Assembly: GCA_002049455.2 (NCBI GenBank)
Contig: KV918938.1
Span: forward strand, 91,328-155,327
Length of the DNA: 64,000 nt
Direction: 5' to 3'
Source of the DNA: Porphyra umbilicalis
Taxonomy: Eukaryota; Rhodophyta; Bangiophyceae; Bangiales; Bangiaceae
A model generated the notes under the pieces. The model worked only from the letters and a program-made list of their open reading frames with translations. It made no database searches and was not told where the DNA came from. Made by a program: the position numbers and the translations under genes. This document shows, one piece after another, positions 10,786-22,068 of the stretch (the stretch's first letter is position 1; each line of letters opens with the position of its first letter).

Positions 10786-13700
10786 TTAAAGTTTGAGGGC
10801 CGCGTTGGGCGCATGACGCTTCCAAACATGTTCTTTGGGCCCCAGGAGCGTGCGCACAGCGTTCATGCCACGCCAAGCATCATTGACTGTGGCGGCACTA
10901 CCTCTGCTCGGACCCAGGCTGTAGAAAGAGACGGCCTTGAGCTGCTTGCCTCGTCTACCAATGAGCCATGAAGCGGTTATTCCATATTTTCCTGGTAAAA
11001 ATAGCACTCGGGAGTACTGCTCTGTCTCTCTCCACCTCTGTATGGCATACTCAGCGGGGTTCCAGCTGTTGCTCTGGCTCACCTCACGCTTTGTCAGCTG
11101 GTGAAACCTCTCAAAAATGAGCTCACATATGGCCGGCCTGAGCTGCACTAGCGGATACAAGAGCTCTAGTAAACGGTGCACAGATGATCGCTCCCACGAC
11201 CCGTTGAATGGCACCAGCCGACGCAGTTCAATCATCAGACTCTCGCCAAAGATTTGAAGCTCAGCGACAGTCGGCCTCGTTAGCACGGCCTCCTCGCCAT
11301 CCGAGGCAGCTGTTGGGAGGTAAAAAAGTGCGGTAGAGAACCGTCGGAGGGCATGAAGAGCACTGAGAGCGGCAACTGCGTGTGGCGATGTGGCTGTAGG
11401 ATGGACCAAGTACTGCAGCACAGTCGGGCCCACCGTGAGCAGCACTGCATACTCTGACATTGAGAGGGTTGTGCCACCCATCTTTTCGGATTCGAACGAC
11501 GACAAGACTGTGTGCGTCGGGACATACTTCGCACAGCGACGCATCTGCTTTGTAAATGAGTCCCGTTGCTACACTGATAAGGCATCGTAGGCTTCCATTT
11601 CAAAGTTTGACCCGATGTTGTAGTAGTGTAGGTGTGAGGGAGCTACAACCACATGCACGTGTATGTCGAAGCTCCCGGGACCCCGTGCCTCTTCAAGACG
11701 CATGATCAGGCTGACGGACTTATCGGATATGCCATTAAGAAGCAGTGCATCCTTCACGGACTCGGCAGACAGCAGTGGGGAGCTCTTCATGGCCGACATG
11801 ATGAGCGCAGTCTGCTCTTGCGTTTGAGAGTAACGAGAGTCCTTCACTTCAAAAGAGGTCGTGCTGCTCATGGCTCGCTCTTTCCGAGCTGTAGTGGTCT
11901 TCAATTGGACAATGTCGCAGCTATTGCAGTGCTCTATGCCTGGGGCACCGACCGAGTTGGAAAACCTTGCAGCCAGACATAAAACAAAGACCAAGACACA
12001 AGTACACACGAACTACCACGTTCTGCAGTTTGAAGGCATCATACACGTGAAAACCTTCCTTGCTCGTGAGGAGGACGTCTTCCACCACGCGCTTGAGCAG
12101 TGCATCCGGGTTGGCTCCTGGTGGCAAATAAAACAGTGGACGAACAGAAAACGCACGATCCTTGATGCTGAGAGATGTGTATGCTCCATAGTAGCCCTCC
12201 AGGCTTTCCCGTCGACGCTTGTATACGTTGAACTCATCACCGTACAATGAAACGTACAGCGAGTAGGGGTCATTTTCCGGGAGAGGACACTCAGGGGGCT
12301 CTGCCGCCTGCGAGAGCTCCAGTGGCCGTAGTGACGTTAAGGCGGACCACGAGTCTTGTTATTGCTGATCCCCCAATTCTGTCCTCATCGCCCCGGAACG
12401 GTAGTGAAACGGCAATGAATGCAGATCTCTCATTGGTCGAGGAGTCCAACAGCAGAGCATGTCCGGCCCGATCTTTACAGAATGTGCCCGTACGGCCCCC
12501 AATCGCACAATCGACGCCTTCGTTTTTCTGCACTTTTCTGCGTATCTCCCAGAAAATCTCGATATCCCAACGATTGCGGGCCGGTTGCTCCCTTGACACG
12601 GAAGGGATCGGATGAAAATCTCAAGCAAAAGAAGGATCTCGGTTCTGCACGGAAGTGGCGGTGGGAGAGCCAATAGGACGTCTCAGATTCGTGCTGAGCA
12701 GCTGTTTACCGCTGCGTTTAACCAATAGATGGCCAGTTCCACAAGAACCGTACCGCCAGGAACCGTTCCTGGTCGATGAGGACAGAATTGGGGGATCAGC
12801 AATACATCATGGCTGATGCTTTCACGGAAAGAACCAGTACGCCATCGGACCGCGTGAACCGCAGAGTAAACTTGCGTTCCTCAGTGAAGCATGGTGCCCA
12901 GTTCGCGGGCGGTACGAAATCAGGAAAAGCAGAAAACTGCGCGAGGGAGTCCCCAAGTCGAAGTGCGCTCTGGGGAGCATACGTGGACGCGGACATGGTG
13001 AAGCTACCGTCACAAGCAATGGCCGTGCTCATCAGACTGGCCTTGAACGTCGTAGCTGTATCAAGAAAGACCTGGGCGATACATCCAATGTCGTACCTGT
13101 ACCGGACTCGGAACAGGACGTTCTTCACGTGATACCTCGCGGGATCCCTGGAAACTACAGTCTGATAAAACTCTGCAGGCCGCTCAGCTGTGTCCATGCA
13201 CGATTCCCCGTTACTGTGGAAAAGAGCAGCCGTCTTGGGATCTCCAAAGTCCCGCTTTACGTGCTCAGAGAAAGGAATTTACGACAGGACTGCGTCGGGC
13301 AGTTTTCACAAGGCTCTTCCTTTGCTAACGGGAATCTGACGTGTGTTCGTTTCTCTTCGCAGTGGTATGGCAGATTTCAGCATGTGCTTGCGCAACTGCC
13401 GTAAGCGCCACCTCGAGGGCCACTCCTCCTGCGGAATAAAGGAGTTCTCGGCCTCTCGCATCATGTCATATTGTCTGAGCGTCACGCGCACTCGCCCATA
13501 GAGGTACCCATAACATAAGAACTCGCGACGTGTTGCAAAGCCCTCATCAGGGTGCTCAGATGCACTCAAAAAGTTTGTGTCGTCTGATGGGTAAGCGTCT
13601 GCTTCAGATTCTGATGACAGGGCGACGTCGTCGTACTCCTCCATATCGGGCGCTCGTGGTACCGCTCTGCCAGGGACAGGTTGGGGTCTGCCTGCCGAGC

Positions 13701-13974
13701 CCCCACCGTCGCATCAACGGCGGAAATCCTGCTCTGCAGCATCCGAGTTCGTGCGATGTGCTTGCAAATGAATCAGGTTGGCATCAGTGAGATTGAAAAA
13801 CGCGGAACCTCGTGGACCGCGCCTGCGACGCTTCATGGCGACCAGGAAAGGGGGCCCGTGCCTGCGTAGCACAGTATCCGACACTGCACGTTGACACCGC
13901 ATACGTACGCCCGTAGGAGCACCAAGAGGGACACAGCCGAAGACCTGTTTGACGGGGATACACAGCGAGATCAA
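10786..13974 (-). pseudogene. Decayed cut-and-paste DNA-transposon transposase (KDZ/CACTA-like)
   Basis: Read leftwards from 13974, pieces in one frame are 13974-13714, 13644-13306, 13197-12803, then after a MITE insertion 12361-11921 (shifted by one), 12009-11569 and 11544-10786. Recognisable blocks are LYGDEFNVYKRRRESLEGYYG, then AYTSLSIKDRAFSVRPLFYLPPG and SVGAPGIEHCNSCD. A C-terminal part follows (AVAALSALHALRRFSTALFYLP, SVHRLLELLYPLV, ICELIFERFHQLTKREV, YAIQRWRETE). This order resembles large algal/fungal transposases of the KDZ/CACTA type (TPase core plus a DUF4218-like C-terminus), judged from memory of family patterns. Several in-frame stops (for example just after 11569), one frameshift and a 441-bp insertion make it non-functional. 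It converges with the JmjC gene ending at 10171. Confidence 0.55.
12362..12802. mobile_element. MITE family A, copy 1 (441 bp), inside the transposase relic
   Basis: Terminal inverted repeats of about 28-30 bp start TTGCTGATCCCCCAATT and continue CTGTCCTCATC. The right end is the reverse complement (GATGAGGACAGAATTGGG onward). TA dinucleotides lie at both outer edges (12360-12361 and 12803-12804), consistent with a Tc1/mariner-type TA target duplication. A second copy lies at 33950-34378. The element interrupts the transposase frame between SVKASAMMY and TRLVVRLNVT, so it arrived after the host gene. Confidence 0.88.
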
Positions 13975-16186
13975 GGTCCCAAGGCACAGGACGCCGGCAC
14001 GATGCGACTGCGGTGTGGCACCTCAAGCATCGACGGATGCTCACCTCGGCGTACCTATGGCGAGGGAGGCTCTGATCTGCTGATCGGCACGAGTTGGAGC
14101 TGCTCGGCAGATTCCCGGCTCGGACACTCTGCACCGATCCCCCTTTCTGACAATAGGAAAGGTACGAAGGACACGTCCTTCAAGGTGGACCACCGGCGGA
14201 CGGCCTCCGTGTGCTCATTGGCCAGGCAGTTCTAGCCCCCCCAGCGATCAAGGCGCCGATTAGTTTTCCATTTGATCCGGCAGACCATCTGCGGAACAGT
14301 CCTCCAGTGATCCTCGTTTGATCTCAACGATGATCCTGAGTGATCTCCGAACGCCACCGTCGGGACTGTTTCCAGGACAGTCTTGCGTCATAGATCTCGC
14401 CCTATCCTATTCTTAGTTTGAGATTAGGCAAGGACAGTCCACCGAAAAACCCCGGGGAGTTCTTCCACTTGATATGAGGATCACTGGGGGACGATCTCGA
14501 TTTCGCGTCACGCCGACCTCCAGAATCGATGTGGCTGCGTGAGCAAATCGGGCCGCAGGCCTATACTGTGAATTCTTCGATTTTGTGGCTAGGATTGAAT
14601 AAGGACGAGCATCCGTCTCCCTTTGAGGAGGGGGGGGCGAATGCATGTCATCTGGAGAGGGGGGGGTCAGGCACATGGGCTACAAGCTCCCCGGGCAGTA
14701 GAGTTGAGCAACACGCCCGGGGCGTGCTAAATTGCTCGCCTGGGGCGTGCAATTTCACGTGTTTTGGTCGTGTCACGCCCTGCACGCCCAGAACTTTAGG
14801 GGCGTGATTGGGGCGTGCTTGGCGATAGAGTACATCATTTCTAATGCGCTCTTGGCGCGCCAGTCCACCAAATATTTTTCGGTGCAGTTCCGTGCCACCT
14901 TCGCTACTTTTTTAGGGCGCGGTGTTATTCTGCTCCGGCGAGCGTCCACAAACAAGGTGCTTGACGCTATGAGACGTGGGGACCATTTTTCCGTCGTGTG
15001 CCCACAACCAAGGTGCTCGACGCCGTGATGCGCGGGCGCCATCTGTGCGAGATGGGCACAGCAACGGCCACCTGCTGTCATCAGCCAGGGAGGACGCAGA
15101 GGGGCACCTCGACACGGGCGCCAATGAGGACGATGAATGCGACGTATCGCGCGCCGGCAAGGACCACGCCGACGGCAGTGATGAAGGGGACGCCGGCGGC
15201 GAACTACGCGCCTCCTGAACGAGAAGGTCGCCCGATGCGCCACGGCTGGTGCCGTCGTCCTTGGACAGGACGTTGGTCGTCCCGGCGACGAGGACACCCG
15301 CGCGGCCATAACCGAGAATGATTTGATGACCACCTGCTCTGGCTTTATGCGCGGTGAGATGGGTGGGACTGCGGGCGGTGGGGCGGCCGGTGGAGGTCAG
15401 GCGAGCCGACGTCCCGTGATGCTGCAAAGTATCTTTGACGCAGAGTGGCACATGCCAAGAGAGTGTATCGCATGCAGCTGTTTCCTCCTTGTTTTCTGGC
15501 AATTTTGTGGTCCTTTGAACCATCTGAATTGCAAGAGTATTAGGTACTTTGAATCGCCTATCAAGTAAATGTCAAAACATGGCGGCTACATCACGGGCGT
15601 GAGAGGGGTGTGCCAATATTGGCGTCGTGCAGAAGGGCGTGATTAGGCGTGCATCGCCCACCCCGCGGGGTTGCGGGCCCGCTACCCAAAAAGGGGCGTG
15701 ATGCACAACCCTTCGGGGCAGCGACGGCCGTGTGTGCCGGGGGTGTACTTACCATGTAAATCGGACAAGATTCCCAGGCTTGTAGCCCCTGCCGAAGCAG
15801 CCTGCACACGGCTGAAATCGAGCGTGCTGTCGTTGTTTCGCAGCGTGCCAGGGCCGGTCAGAGCATTCCCACCAATGTCGGGCCAACGCCATATTGGGCA
15901 CACGTTGCAGAAACAAGTCTTAAATTCGCCGTTGGCCAGTTCTCGGGGCGGGTACAGGCATTATTCAGATATATCCACTGCCATTTATTTACACTGTCAG
16001 GAGCGACTTTCGCGAGCATCTGCCGACTTGCGGATCCGCAGCAATTGTATGAATACAGTATCCCAAAATGGAGAAAAGAGTACGACTGGTAGAACTTACA
16101 AGGAACTTGGCGAGAAATAAATCGATTATTTGACTTGGCAATAAACGTGATCACACTTACATGCCTCCCACTCCGCCTTCACGCTA
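13975..16186. other. Gene-free stretch with two GGGCGTG clusters
   Basis: No supported coding region. Between 14718 and 14818 the motif GGGGCGTG(C/A) occurs four times (near 14718, 14742, 14799 and 14810). A second cluster lies at 15595-15700 (near 15595, 15636, 15645 and 15693). Some pairs are extended (GGGGCGTGATTGGGGCGTGC versus GGGCGTGATTAGGCGTGC). These clusters about 0.9 kb apart may be ends of a non-autonomous element or protein-binding arrays. The part from 15.75 to 16.18 kb is AT-richer with nothing recognisable. Confidence 0.45.
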
Positions 16187-17749
16187 TCACTCTTCATCAT
16201 CCCCCCCAGTCAAGGCCACGTGAACCGTCTGGTCAGTGGCCTCAGCATCAGTCTGTGCCGTCAGCCAGCGCCGCACCGCCAGGACCTGTTCCTGGCCACT
16301 GAGGCCGTCAAACTCATGCTCAAGGGAGGTATTGGCCGTCATGGACACCAAGTGGGACACATCCATGTCGGCCGGCTCGGCCACAACTTGGATGTCGCTC
16401 AGGTAGAGACTCAGACGAGGAACTGCTTCAGTGGGCAGGCAATCCGCCTTAAACCAGCAGCGCACGATCTGGTCCCCAAAAATCTCATCCCACTCCTCAA
16501 CAATGAACTTGGCCGCATCTCGCAGGTGAGCTTGGCCCCCCTCGTCAAGGCCCCCACCGCCTGCAACTCGAGGGTCGGCGTCCCCATTGTGCAGAAGGGA
16601 TTCCAAGTTGCAGACAACGCGGTAAAGAAGCCGCTTCTTGCACCGGTTCTTCAGGAGCACGATGATGCCGGCATCCAGCGGCTGGTACACAGCGGTCGTG
16701 TTCGGGGGCAGCTGGATGGTAGTGACCTGCAGGTGCGAGGTGGAGCTATTGCAGCCAAGGTTGCACAATCAAGTAGACATCATGCACGGTGCGCTCTTGG
16801 ACAACCGGCACGAACACCTCTTCGAACCAGCGCTTGAAGATAGAAGCGTCAGTCCAAGCTGACTTCTGCGAGAAGTACGGCAGCGAGCTCGCGTTGCCCT
16901 CGCCTTGGAAGCACACCGGCTGAGCTACCTTGCCAATCATCGTGACCGGCTCCTTGTGGGTACCCGTCGCGTTGCAGCTGAGAGCAAAGGTGACTCGGTC
17001 CTTGCTCTTCATCGCCTTCGAGCCACGTGTAGTGCGGCGGTCCTCCGAGGGCACGTATAAGCGCGAAAGTAGCCCCCGGTATAGCAAACCGGTCTTGTCG
17101 ACGTTGTGGATCAGGTCGAGATTAACACCCTCAAGCTGCTGGCGGATGGCTGCCATGCACTCAGTTGCCTCCTACACGTTGGCCGAAGCGCCGCTGCCAT
17201 GCAGAGCAACGTTAACAAGGCCATGACGGGACGCCCAACCTGCAAAGCCTTCTGCCGAAGAATTGCAAGAGACAAAGGCACACGCTTGCAGCTCCTTGCA
17301 TGTATTTCCAGGAACCACTCCAGGAGGTCCTTGTCAGCCTGGGGTTACTGCCCCGCTCGCGACTACGCTGGGCCGCCAGCCGCGCCCTCCGCGGCCCGAG
17401 AAAGGAGGCTGTCCTTCTGCTTAATGATCTTTTAGAGCCCGCTGCAGTTGTACTGGTGATCCAGCTGCCGGCTGATGTATTCGATGGTCCGGCCAACCGC
17501 ATGCCAGCCAATCACACGCTAATTCGTGTCCAACTTCATCGGCGTGCGGCGCAGGCGAGCGCCCCCGATGCGCCGGGCCGGCGCGCGCGCCGCAGACAGG
17601 GATGCCAAGACAGCATTGGCCGTCACGGCCGCGGCCCGAGCGGCCGCCCTCACGCTCTGGGTGTGCTCCGCAGTCAATGCCTGGCTATGATCCGCCAAGA
17701 CCGCCTTAGCCGCGGCAGCGGCGGCATCAATAGCACTGGAGAGTGTCAT
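16187..17749 (-). pseudogene. pogo/Tigger-like DDE transposase relic
   Basis: Read leftwards, an Ala-rich N-terminus starting at the ATG at 17749 is followed by a CENP-B/pogo-type DNA-binding block (DKDLLEWFLEIHARSCKRVP, LAILRQKALQ; ~17350-17240). The DDE catalytic core then shows NVDKTGLLYRGL, KAMKSKDRVTFALSCNATG, GTHKEPVTMIGKV and SAWTDASIFKRWFEEVF. After a frameshift at ~16768 comes VTTIQLPPNTTAVYQPLDAG, typical of this family. Stop codons in the DNA-binding region and the frameshift show it is dead. The second catalytic Asp region (normally DNCGAH) reads CNLGCNSS after the shift. I could not identify terminal inverted repeats. Confidence 0.8.
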
Positions 17750-17807
17750 GCTGGTATGAGGATGGCCTTGGGAACGAGTGGTGCGGTGCGGTGGGTAGGG
17801 AGAGGAG

Positions 17808-18280
17808 TGTAGCACAATGAATCGCGATCACCTCGGAGAGAAGGGAAGTACCGGCCGTCCTAGCCGCTCGTGCGTCACCCGCTATGGGACTCGAGGTCCA
17901 GGAAGTCAGGCCGACCGAAACGCCAAGACAAACAGGCACGGTTTACTTGCCGGCGACGACGGTGGCTCCCACCGTCGTCGCCCTTCTTCCTTAAAGGGCG
18001 GTAACCACTGCGCGGGGACCGGGGCCACTAGTTGGCCCGGTCCCGCGCTGCCAAATACCTACGATGCGGATAATTCCCTCCAATGCATGACACTACCCAA
18101 TCTGGATTGACACGCCCCGCTGTCAGCACCGGACAATGCGACGAGCTCACCCAGACACGGGTGCCGCAGGCGCTCACACGCGGCAGTGGCTCGCCACGAA
18201 GGCGACACACCACCGATTACCCGGCTTCCGAGTACCAGTGCCCACAGCTAAGAGTACAACGCCTCTGGCGTAGTACTACA
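17808..18280 (-). mobile_element. Solo LTR of the Gypsy family, 5-bp TSD AGGAG
   Basis: Starts TGTAGCACAATG and ends GTAGTACTACA. Internally it matches the reverse complement of the Gypsy LTRs at 21295 and 32795, for example the CGGCCGTCCTAGCCGCTCG and CTATGGGACTCGAGGTCC segments and the inverted pair around CCACCGTCGTCGCC. It is flanked by AGGAG on both sides (17803-17807 and 18281-18285), a perfect 5-bp target-site duplication. At 473 bp it is shorter than the 626-bp LTRs, so it has internal deletions. It inserted just upstream of the pogo-like relic. Confidence 0.88.
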
Positions 18281-18285
18281 AGGAG

Positions 18286-18567
18286 CATGGGGGTGGTCGG
18301 TGCAGACGAATGAGGCCTACGTCGGCTGGATCGGCTTGGACGTCAGCGGAGCTCCGATCGCGAACGGCAGGGGTTATATACTGATCCGTGGAGTTCAAGT
18401 AAATCGTTTTGTATTATATCAAGTACAAAAACAGGGGAAAAGGGCGTTTGAATTTCACATTCCTCGATCTCTCGGGCTCTGTGGTGCCTCTGTGGTCCCG
18501 GTTATATTCACTGTGGATATATCCGGGACGGATATAACTGAATAATGACTTTAACAATGTCGGGGTC
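18286..18567. other. AT-richer spacer
   Basis: No gene. It contains an imperfect dyad (GGTTATATTCAC...GGATATAACT, ~18498-18541) that could form a hairpin. Nothing else recognised. Confidence 0.4.
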
Positions 18568-18880
18568 GTATCTCGGAAAAAACGACCCACGATGACACGT
18601 GGGCTACAAGAGATCGTGGGTGGGGCTATAAGAGATCATAAAGGCTCTCTGGGGGGGTGTTGGGGCGGGGGGCGTTCGGGGGATCTGGGGGGTGCTCGAG
18701 GGGGAGCTGGGGGAGGTGCTGGGGGGAATGCTAGGCGGGGGATGGGGGGGGGATTGTGGGAGGGGTTGGGGGGGGTTTTGGGGGGGTTGGGGGGGGGTTG
18801 GGTGGGGTTGGGGTGGGGGCGCAATTTTGCATCGTGGGCGGGTCGTCAATTTAGACTCACAATGGCCTAACGACGTGCTG
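18568..18880. repeat. G-rich dispersed repeat, left copy
   Basis: The block begins GTATCTCGGAAAAAACGACC, contains two GGGGCTA(T/C)AAGAGATC-type phrases, and then about 190 bases of almost pure G-runs on this strand before GTGGGCGGGTCGTCAATTT. A second copy at 48506-48810 has the same beginning, the same order and the same ending (GTGGGCGGTTCGTCAATTT). The G-runs could form G-quadruplexes. Open frames through it (poly-Pro on the minus strand) are compositional artefacts. Confidence 0.8.
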
Positions 18881-18889
18881 TTACAGATA

Positions 18890-20905
18890 GTCGGGGCCCA
18901 TAGAAGAGACCGTGCGCCAGAGGTTGTGACTAACGGACCGAAAAGCGGCCATCAACAGACAATCAGACACTGCTCATATGAGAGCTTTCAATCCATGTAC
19001 TTTAATTGAAACCTCATGCATGGTCGCTGTCTTGGGAGCCGTGTCGGTCAGACTTCAAGGGTTCTGAGCCCTTTTCATCGTGGTGTCATGCAAGGTGCTG
19101 CGGCTGTGTCGTGCTGTACTCATGCTGCCTATCGTCTAGTCATTGAACAGAAAACTGTTGACCGCTGGACCAAATCAGAATAATCTAAAAGGTTCATTCG
19201 GACCAACTTCGTTCAGAGCTCACATCTGGTGTCATATGAGCATGAAGGAGCCCTTGTTGTACCATGCTGAGCACACCGACGTGACCAGGGACTGTTCTCT
19301 ATCCTACTTGAGCTCCTCGGTCGACTGTCACGTGGTCTTTTTTTTTTCGGACCTCCTGCTGACACGCATAGGATGCCTGGGCATGCCTGGTGGCGAAGGG
19401 CCACAACTCATGGGTGAGTAGTATGTCAAAAACCATGTCGTGCGGCGCTTGACTTTATCATTCCTCCTGGGTGAAGTGACATTCCTGATCACGCCTACGC
19501 AGGCATACTGGGCTAAATCCCACTCCATCATGCTGTTTTGCACCGACATGTATCCGGCAGCAGTGCCTTTCCGGGCATACGAGCTTTGTGTGACAACCGC
19601 TGCTGCGGCGTTGCCGCGGTGCAAGCTGCTGCTGCCGCCAACGTCACCTGCGCCGCGAATCCCCGGCGCTTGGTGGCGGCGGCTGGCGCGGCCGCCGTTG
19701 CCCTGCCGGCGACCGCCGCCGCTCCACAAGACCGCCGCCGCTGTGCCGCGTTCCCGCGCGGCTTTGGGGCCGGTGAGTGGGCGGCAGGAAAAGGAGCGTA
19801 CCCTGCCGCCGCCCGCGCACCCGCCCCCACCGATGCCGTGGTGCAACCAGCAGAGGAGGCGGCCGATCGCGGGACCGCTCGCTGCGCCGCGGCCACCAGC
19901 GCCGCCTATAGAGGCGCCGGCTGCCGCGCCGCCGGAGCGGCCCCGCCGTCGTTTGCAGCCACACCTCGGTCATCTTTCCCGGCTGCCGCCGGCTGGTCAG
20001 CCACCTCTAGCGGCGCGCCAGGCGTATTCGATCCGCCGTTGGTGGCAGCGGTGGGGGCGGCGGCGGTGGCAGCAGTCCCCGTCGACCGGGCCGCCGGCAT
20101 TGCAACTGACGGCGACGGAGTGCATCCTCGCCTGTTCGCACACGCGCACAACGCCGCGGCTACCTCCTCAGCGCCCGCGAGCGCCAGCACGGAGGCGCCC
20201 ATGGCGTCGCGGCCCCCAGCATTGGCGGAAGCGGGTACGCACGCGGCGCCTGCCCAGGGGGCGACGATCATGCCGCCACTCGCTGGGGTCCTCTGCGGGG
20301 GCTGTGGTGGCGACACTACGCGGCCCAGCCCTGTCACCGCCGGCCGGTCATCTTTCCTCAGCGGCGCGGCGCTGCGCGCGGCGCGGCGGCCGGTGGCCGG
20401 GGTGGTGGCGGCGGAAGCCGCGTGGCGGCCCTTGTTGGCAAAGGGAGTCGTGCCGGGGCGTGCCATGCCTTGGCTTCTCCACCGCACCCCGCCGCCACGG
20501 CGCCGCGCCTCACTGGTCGCGGCGCTGTGGGCAGATGGCCATTGGGTGCTGGAGGGGGGGGTGCCGACGCTACGTACCCCCCCCACCGCGACCAGCGCAG
20601 CGGCGCCCCCCGACAGTGCGCTGCAAGATGCGGCTTGGCAGCCGGCGGCAGCGGTGGCGATGGCGGCGGCAGCAGCGCTTCCTGCCCAATTGGCTGTCGG
20701 AACCGCCGCCGACGGACACACGTCCCCATGCCTCTCGGCCACGGCGCGCGCGGCCGCAGCCGCCACACCAGCGACCTGGCCCGCCCGTGAGGCGGCGCCG
20801 GCGGCGCGGCCGCTCGTGGGCACGCCGCCGCTGGCATGCAGGCAGCCAGCGCCGAGCATAGGCGCCGACGTTCGGTCCCCCCTACCTTTCCCATATTCAT
20901 GACTG
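18890..20905. repeat. Large unclassified repeat, left copy, with Ala-rich open frames
   Basis: Matches 49548-51446 in the same orientation, for example CAGAGGTTGT...CATCAACAGACAATCAGA, GACCAACTTCGTT..AGCTCACATC and ATGCTGTTTTGCACCGA followed by ATGTATCC. The last 1.35 kb is extremely GC-rich and open in several frames on both strands. A minus-strand frame (20943-19906) and its counterpart in the other copy share RHGDV.PSAA and TAAAGC.AAS blocks. A plus-strand frame shares MLFCTDMYPA. I cannot decide which, if any, is coding. No transposase, RT or other domain is recognisable. Confidence 0.6.
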
Positions 20906-21294
20906 GCCGTTTTATCCCCTGAATGCGAGGTCCCCCCGAGCAATAAGGAGGCTACAACGGCATCAAATCGGATGAGAAATTGACGTTGAGCAGCAGAACG
21001 ACGGAAAAGTGGCCCTATCGCAATAGCGTCATGAGGGGGAGTTAGATCTAAATCTTTTACAACTCTATCAACTCTCAGGCGTTGGAAACGGCCCCCACGA
21101 TCGATTCTAGAAGTTTAATATCTAGAATAGAACGTGGGTTCGTCTCTCTTCAGATCCTACACGACAATGTCGAACGTGCACGCGGCGTTGCCAACGGAGT
21201 TCAAGCGAGTTAAAACGCGAATGTACTTGCGTCCGGTTCGGGTTCGCATCCGTTGGCCCCGGGACCAGCGAGTTGCCAACGGAGTCTCCGATGG
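20906..21294. other. Spacer before the Gypsy 5' LTR
   Basis: Short AT-richer stretch with no gene. It ends at the LTR boundary (GATGG immediately before TGTACTAC). Confidence 0.4.
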
Positions 21295-21920
21295 TGTACT
21301 ACTACGGGGCCCCGCGCGGACGGGGACCAGCGCGGGGGCGCCAGAGGCGCCGGGGAATGAGGCGACCGGCGAGGGGCGACGACACCGGCGGCGGTCGTTG
21401 TCAGCGGGACGGCGACGCGGGAGCGGGGACGATGGGCCCGCCCAACTGCTCGGCCAAAGCCACCGGGGGAGCGTACCCGACACGCCGCATCGCGACCCGC
21501 GGGCCCCCGTGGGGCCGGGTTGGCGCGCCCGAGAGGGCGCGCCAGGCGACGGCTGACCGGGCGCCACGCGGCTGGTGCAGCGCGTTGCGCGTGGGATTGT
21601 TACTCCCCCTCATCTGTAATGATCGCTTCGGGGGACTTGACATGCATGGAGGGAATTAACTGCATTGGTTGGTGACGGCCCGGGTCAATTCCCAGTTGGG
21701 GAAATTGGACCCGGGCGACGGTTTCCGCCCTTTTTAGCACGAAGGGCGACGACGGTGGGAGGCACCGTGGACGCCTGCAAGTAAACCGTGTCCCGATGTT
21801 TTGGCGTTTTGATCGGCCCGACTTCCCGGACCTCGAGTCCCATAGCGGGTGTCGCGCGAGCGGCTAGGACGGCCGTTACTTCCCTCCCTCTGAGGTAACT
21901 CCCTAGATTGTGGTACTACA
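21295..21920 (+). repeat. Gypsy 5' LTR (626 bp)
   Basis: Aligned end to end with 32795-33420. It carries TG...CA ends extended to inverted repeats of about 8-11 bp (TGTACTACTAC / GTGGTACTACA). Internally it contains an inverted pair flanking AAATTGGACCCGGGCGAC (the TGACGGCCCGGGTCAATT region) that could form a hairpin. There are many substitutions relative to the 3' LTR, so the insertion is not recent. The reverse strand carries the same N-terminal-like frame (MAPGQPSPGAPSR at 21567) as the antisense ORF in the 3' LTR. Confidence 0.92.
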
Positions 21921-21922
21921 TT

Positions 21923-21940
21923 TGGCGCTTCGGGTGAGAC
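21923..21940 (+). other. Predicted primer-binding site
   Basis: TGGCGCTTCGGGTGAGAC begins two bases after the LTR and starts with TGG, the complement of a tRNA 3' CCA. Which tRNA it fits cannot be named without a tRNA set from the host. Confidence 0.6.
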
Positions 21941-22068
21941 CCGCTGTTCGCACGCCGTGCGTGTCGCGGATCGACACCTCTTTCGGTACCAAGAGTCGGG
22001 GGAATCTCGTTGGTTGTATTGCGGTGCGGTGATGGAGGACATCCAATCAAAACGCGGGCCCCGCTTCC

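Noticed and set aside
19440-20902. Two long overlapping plus-strand frames (473 and 454 codons)
   Set aside because: Both are open because of composition (Ala/Pro/Arg-rich). The right-hand copy does not preserve either over its length, so neither is called as a gene.
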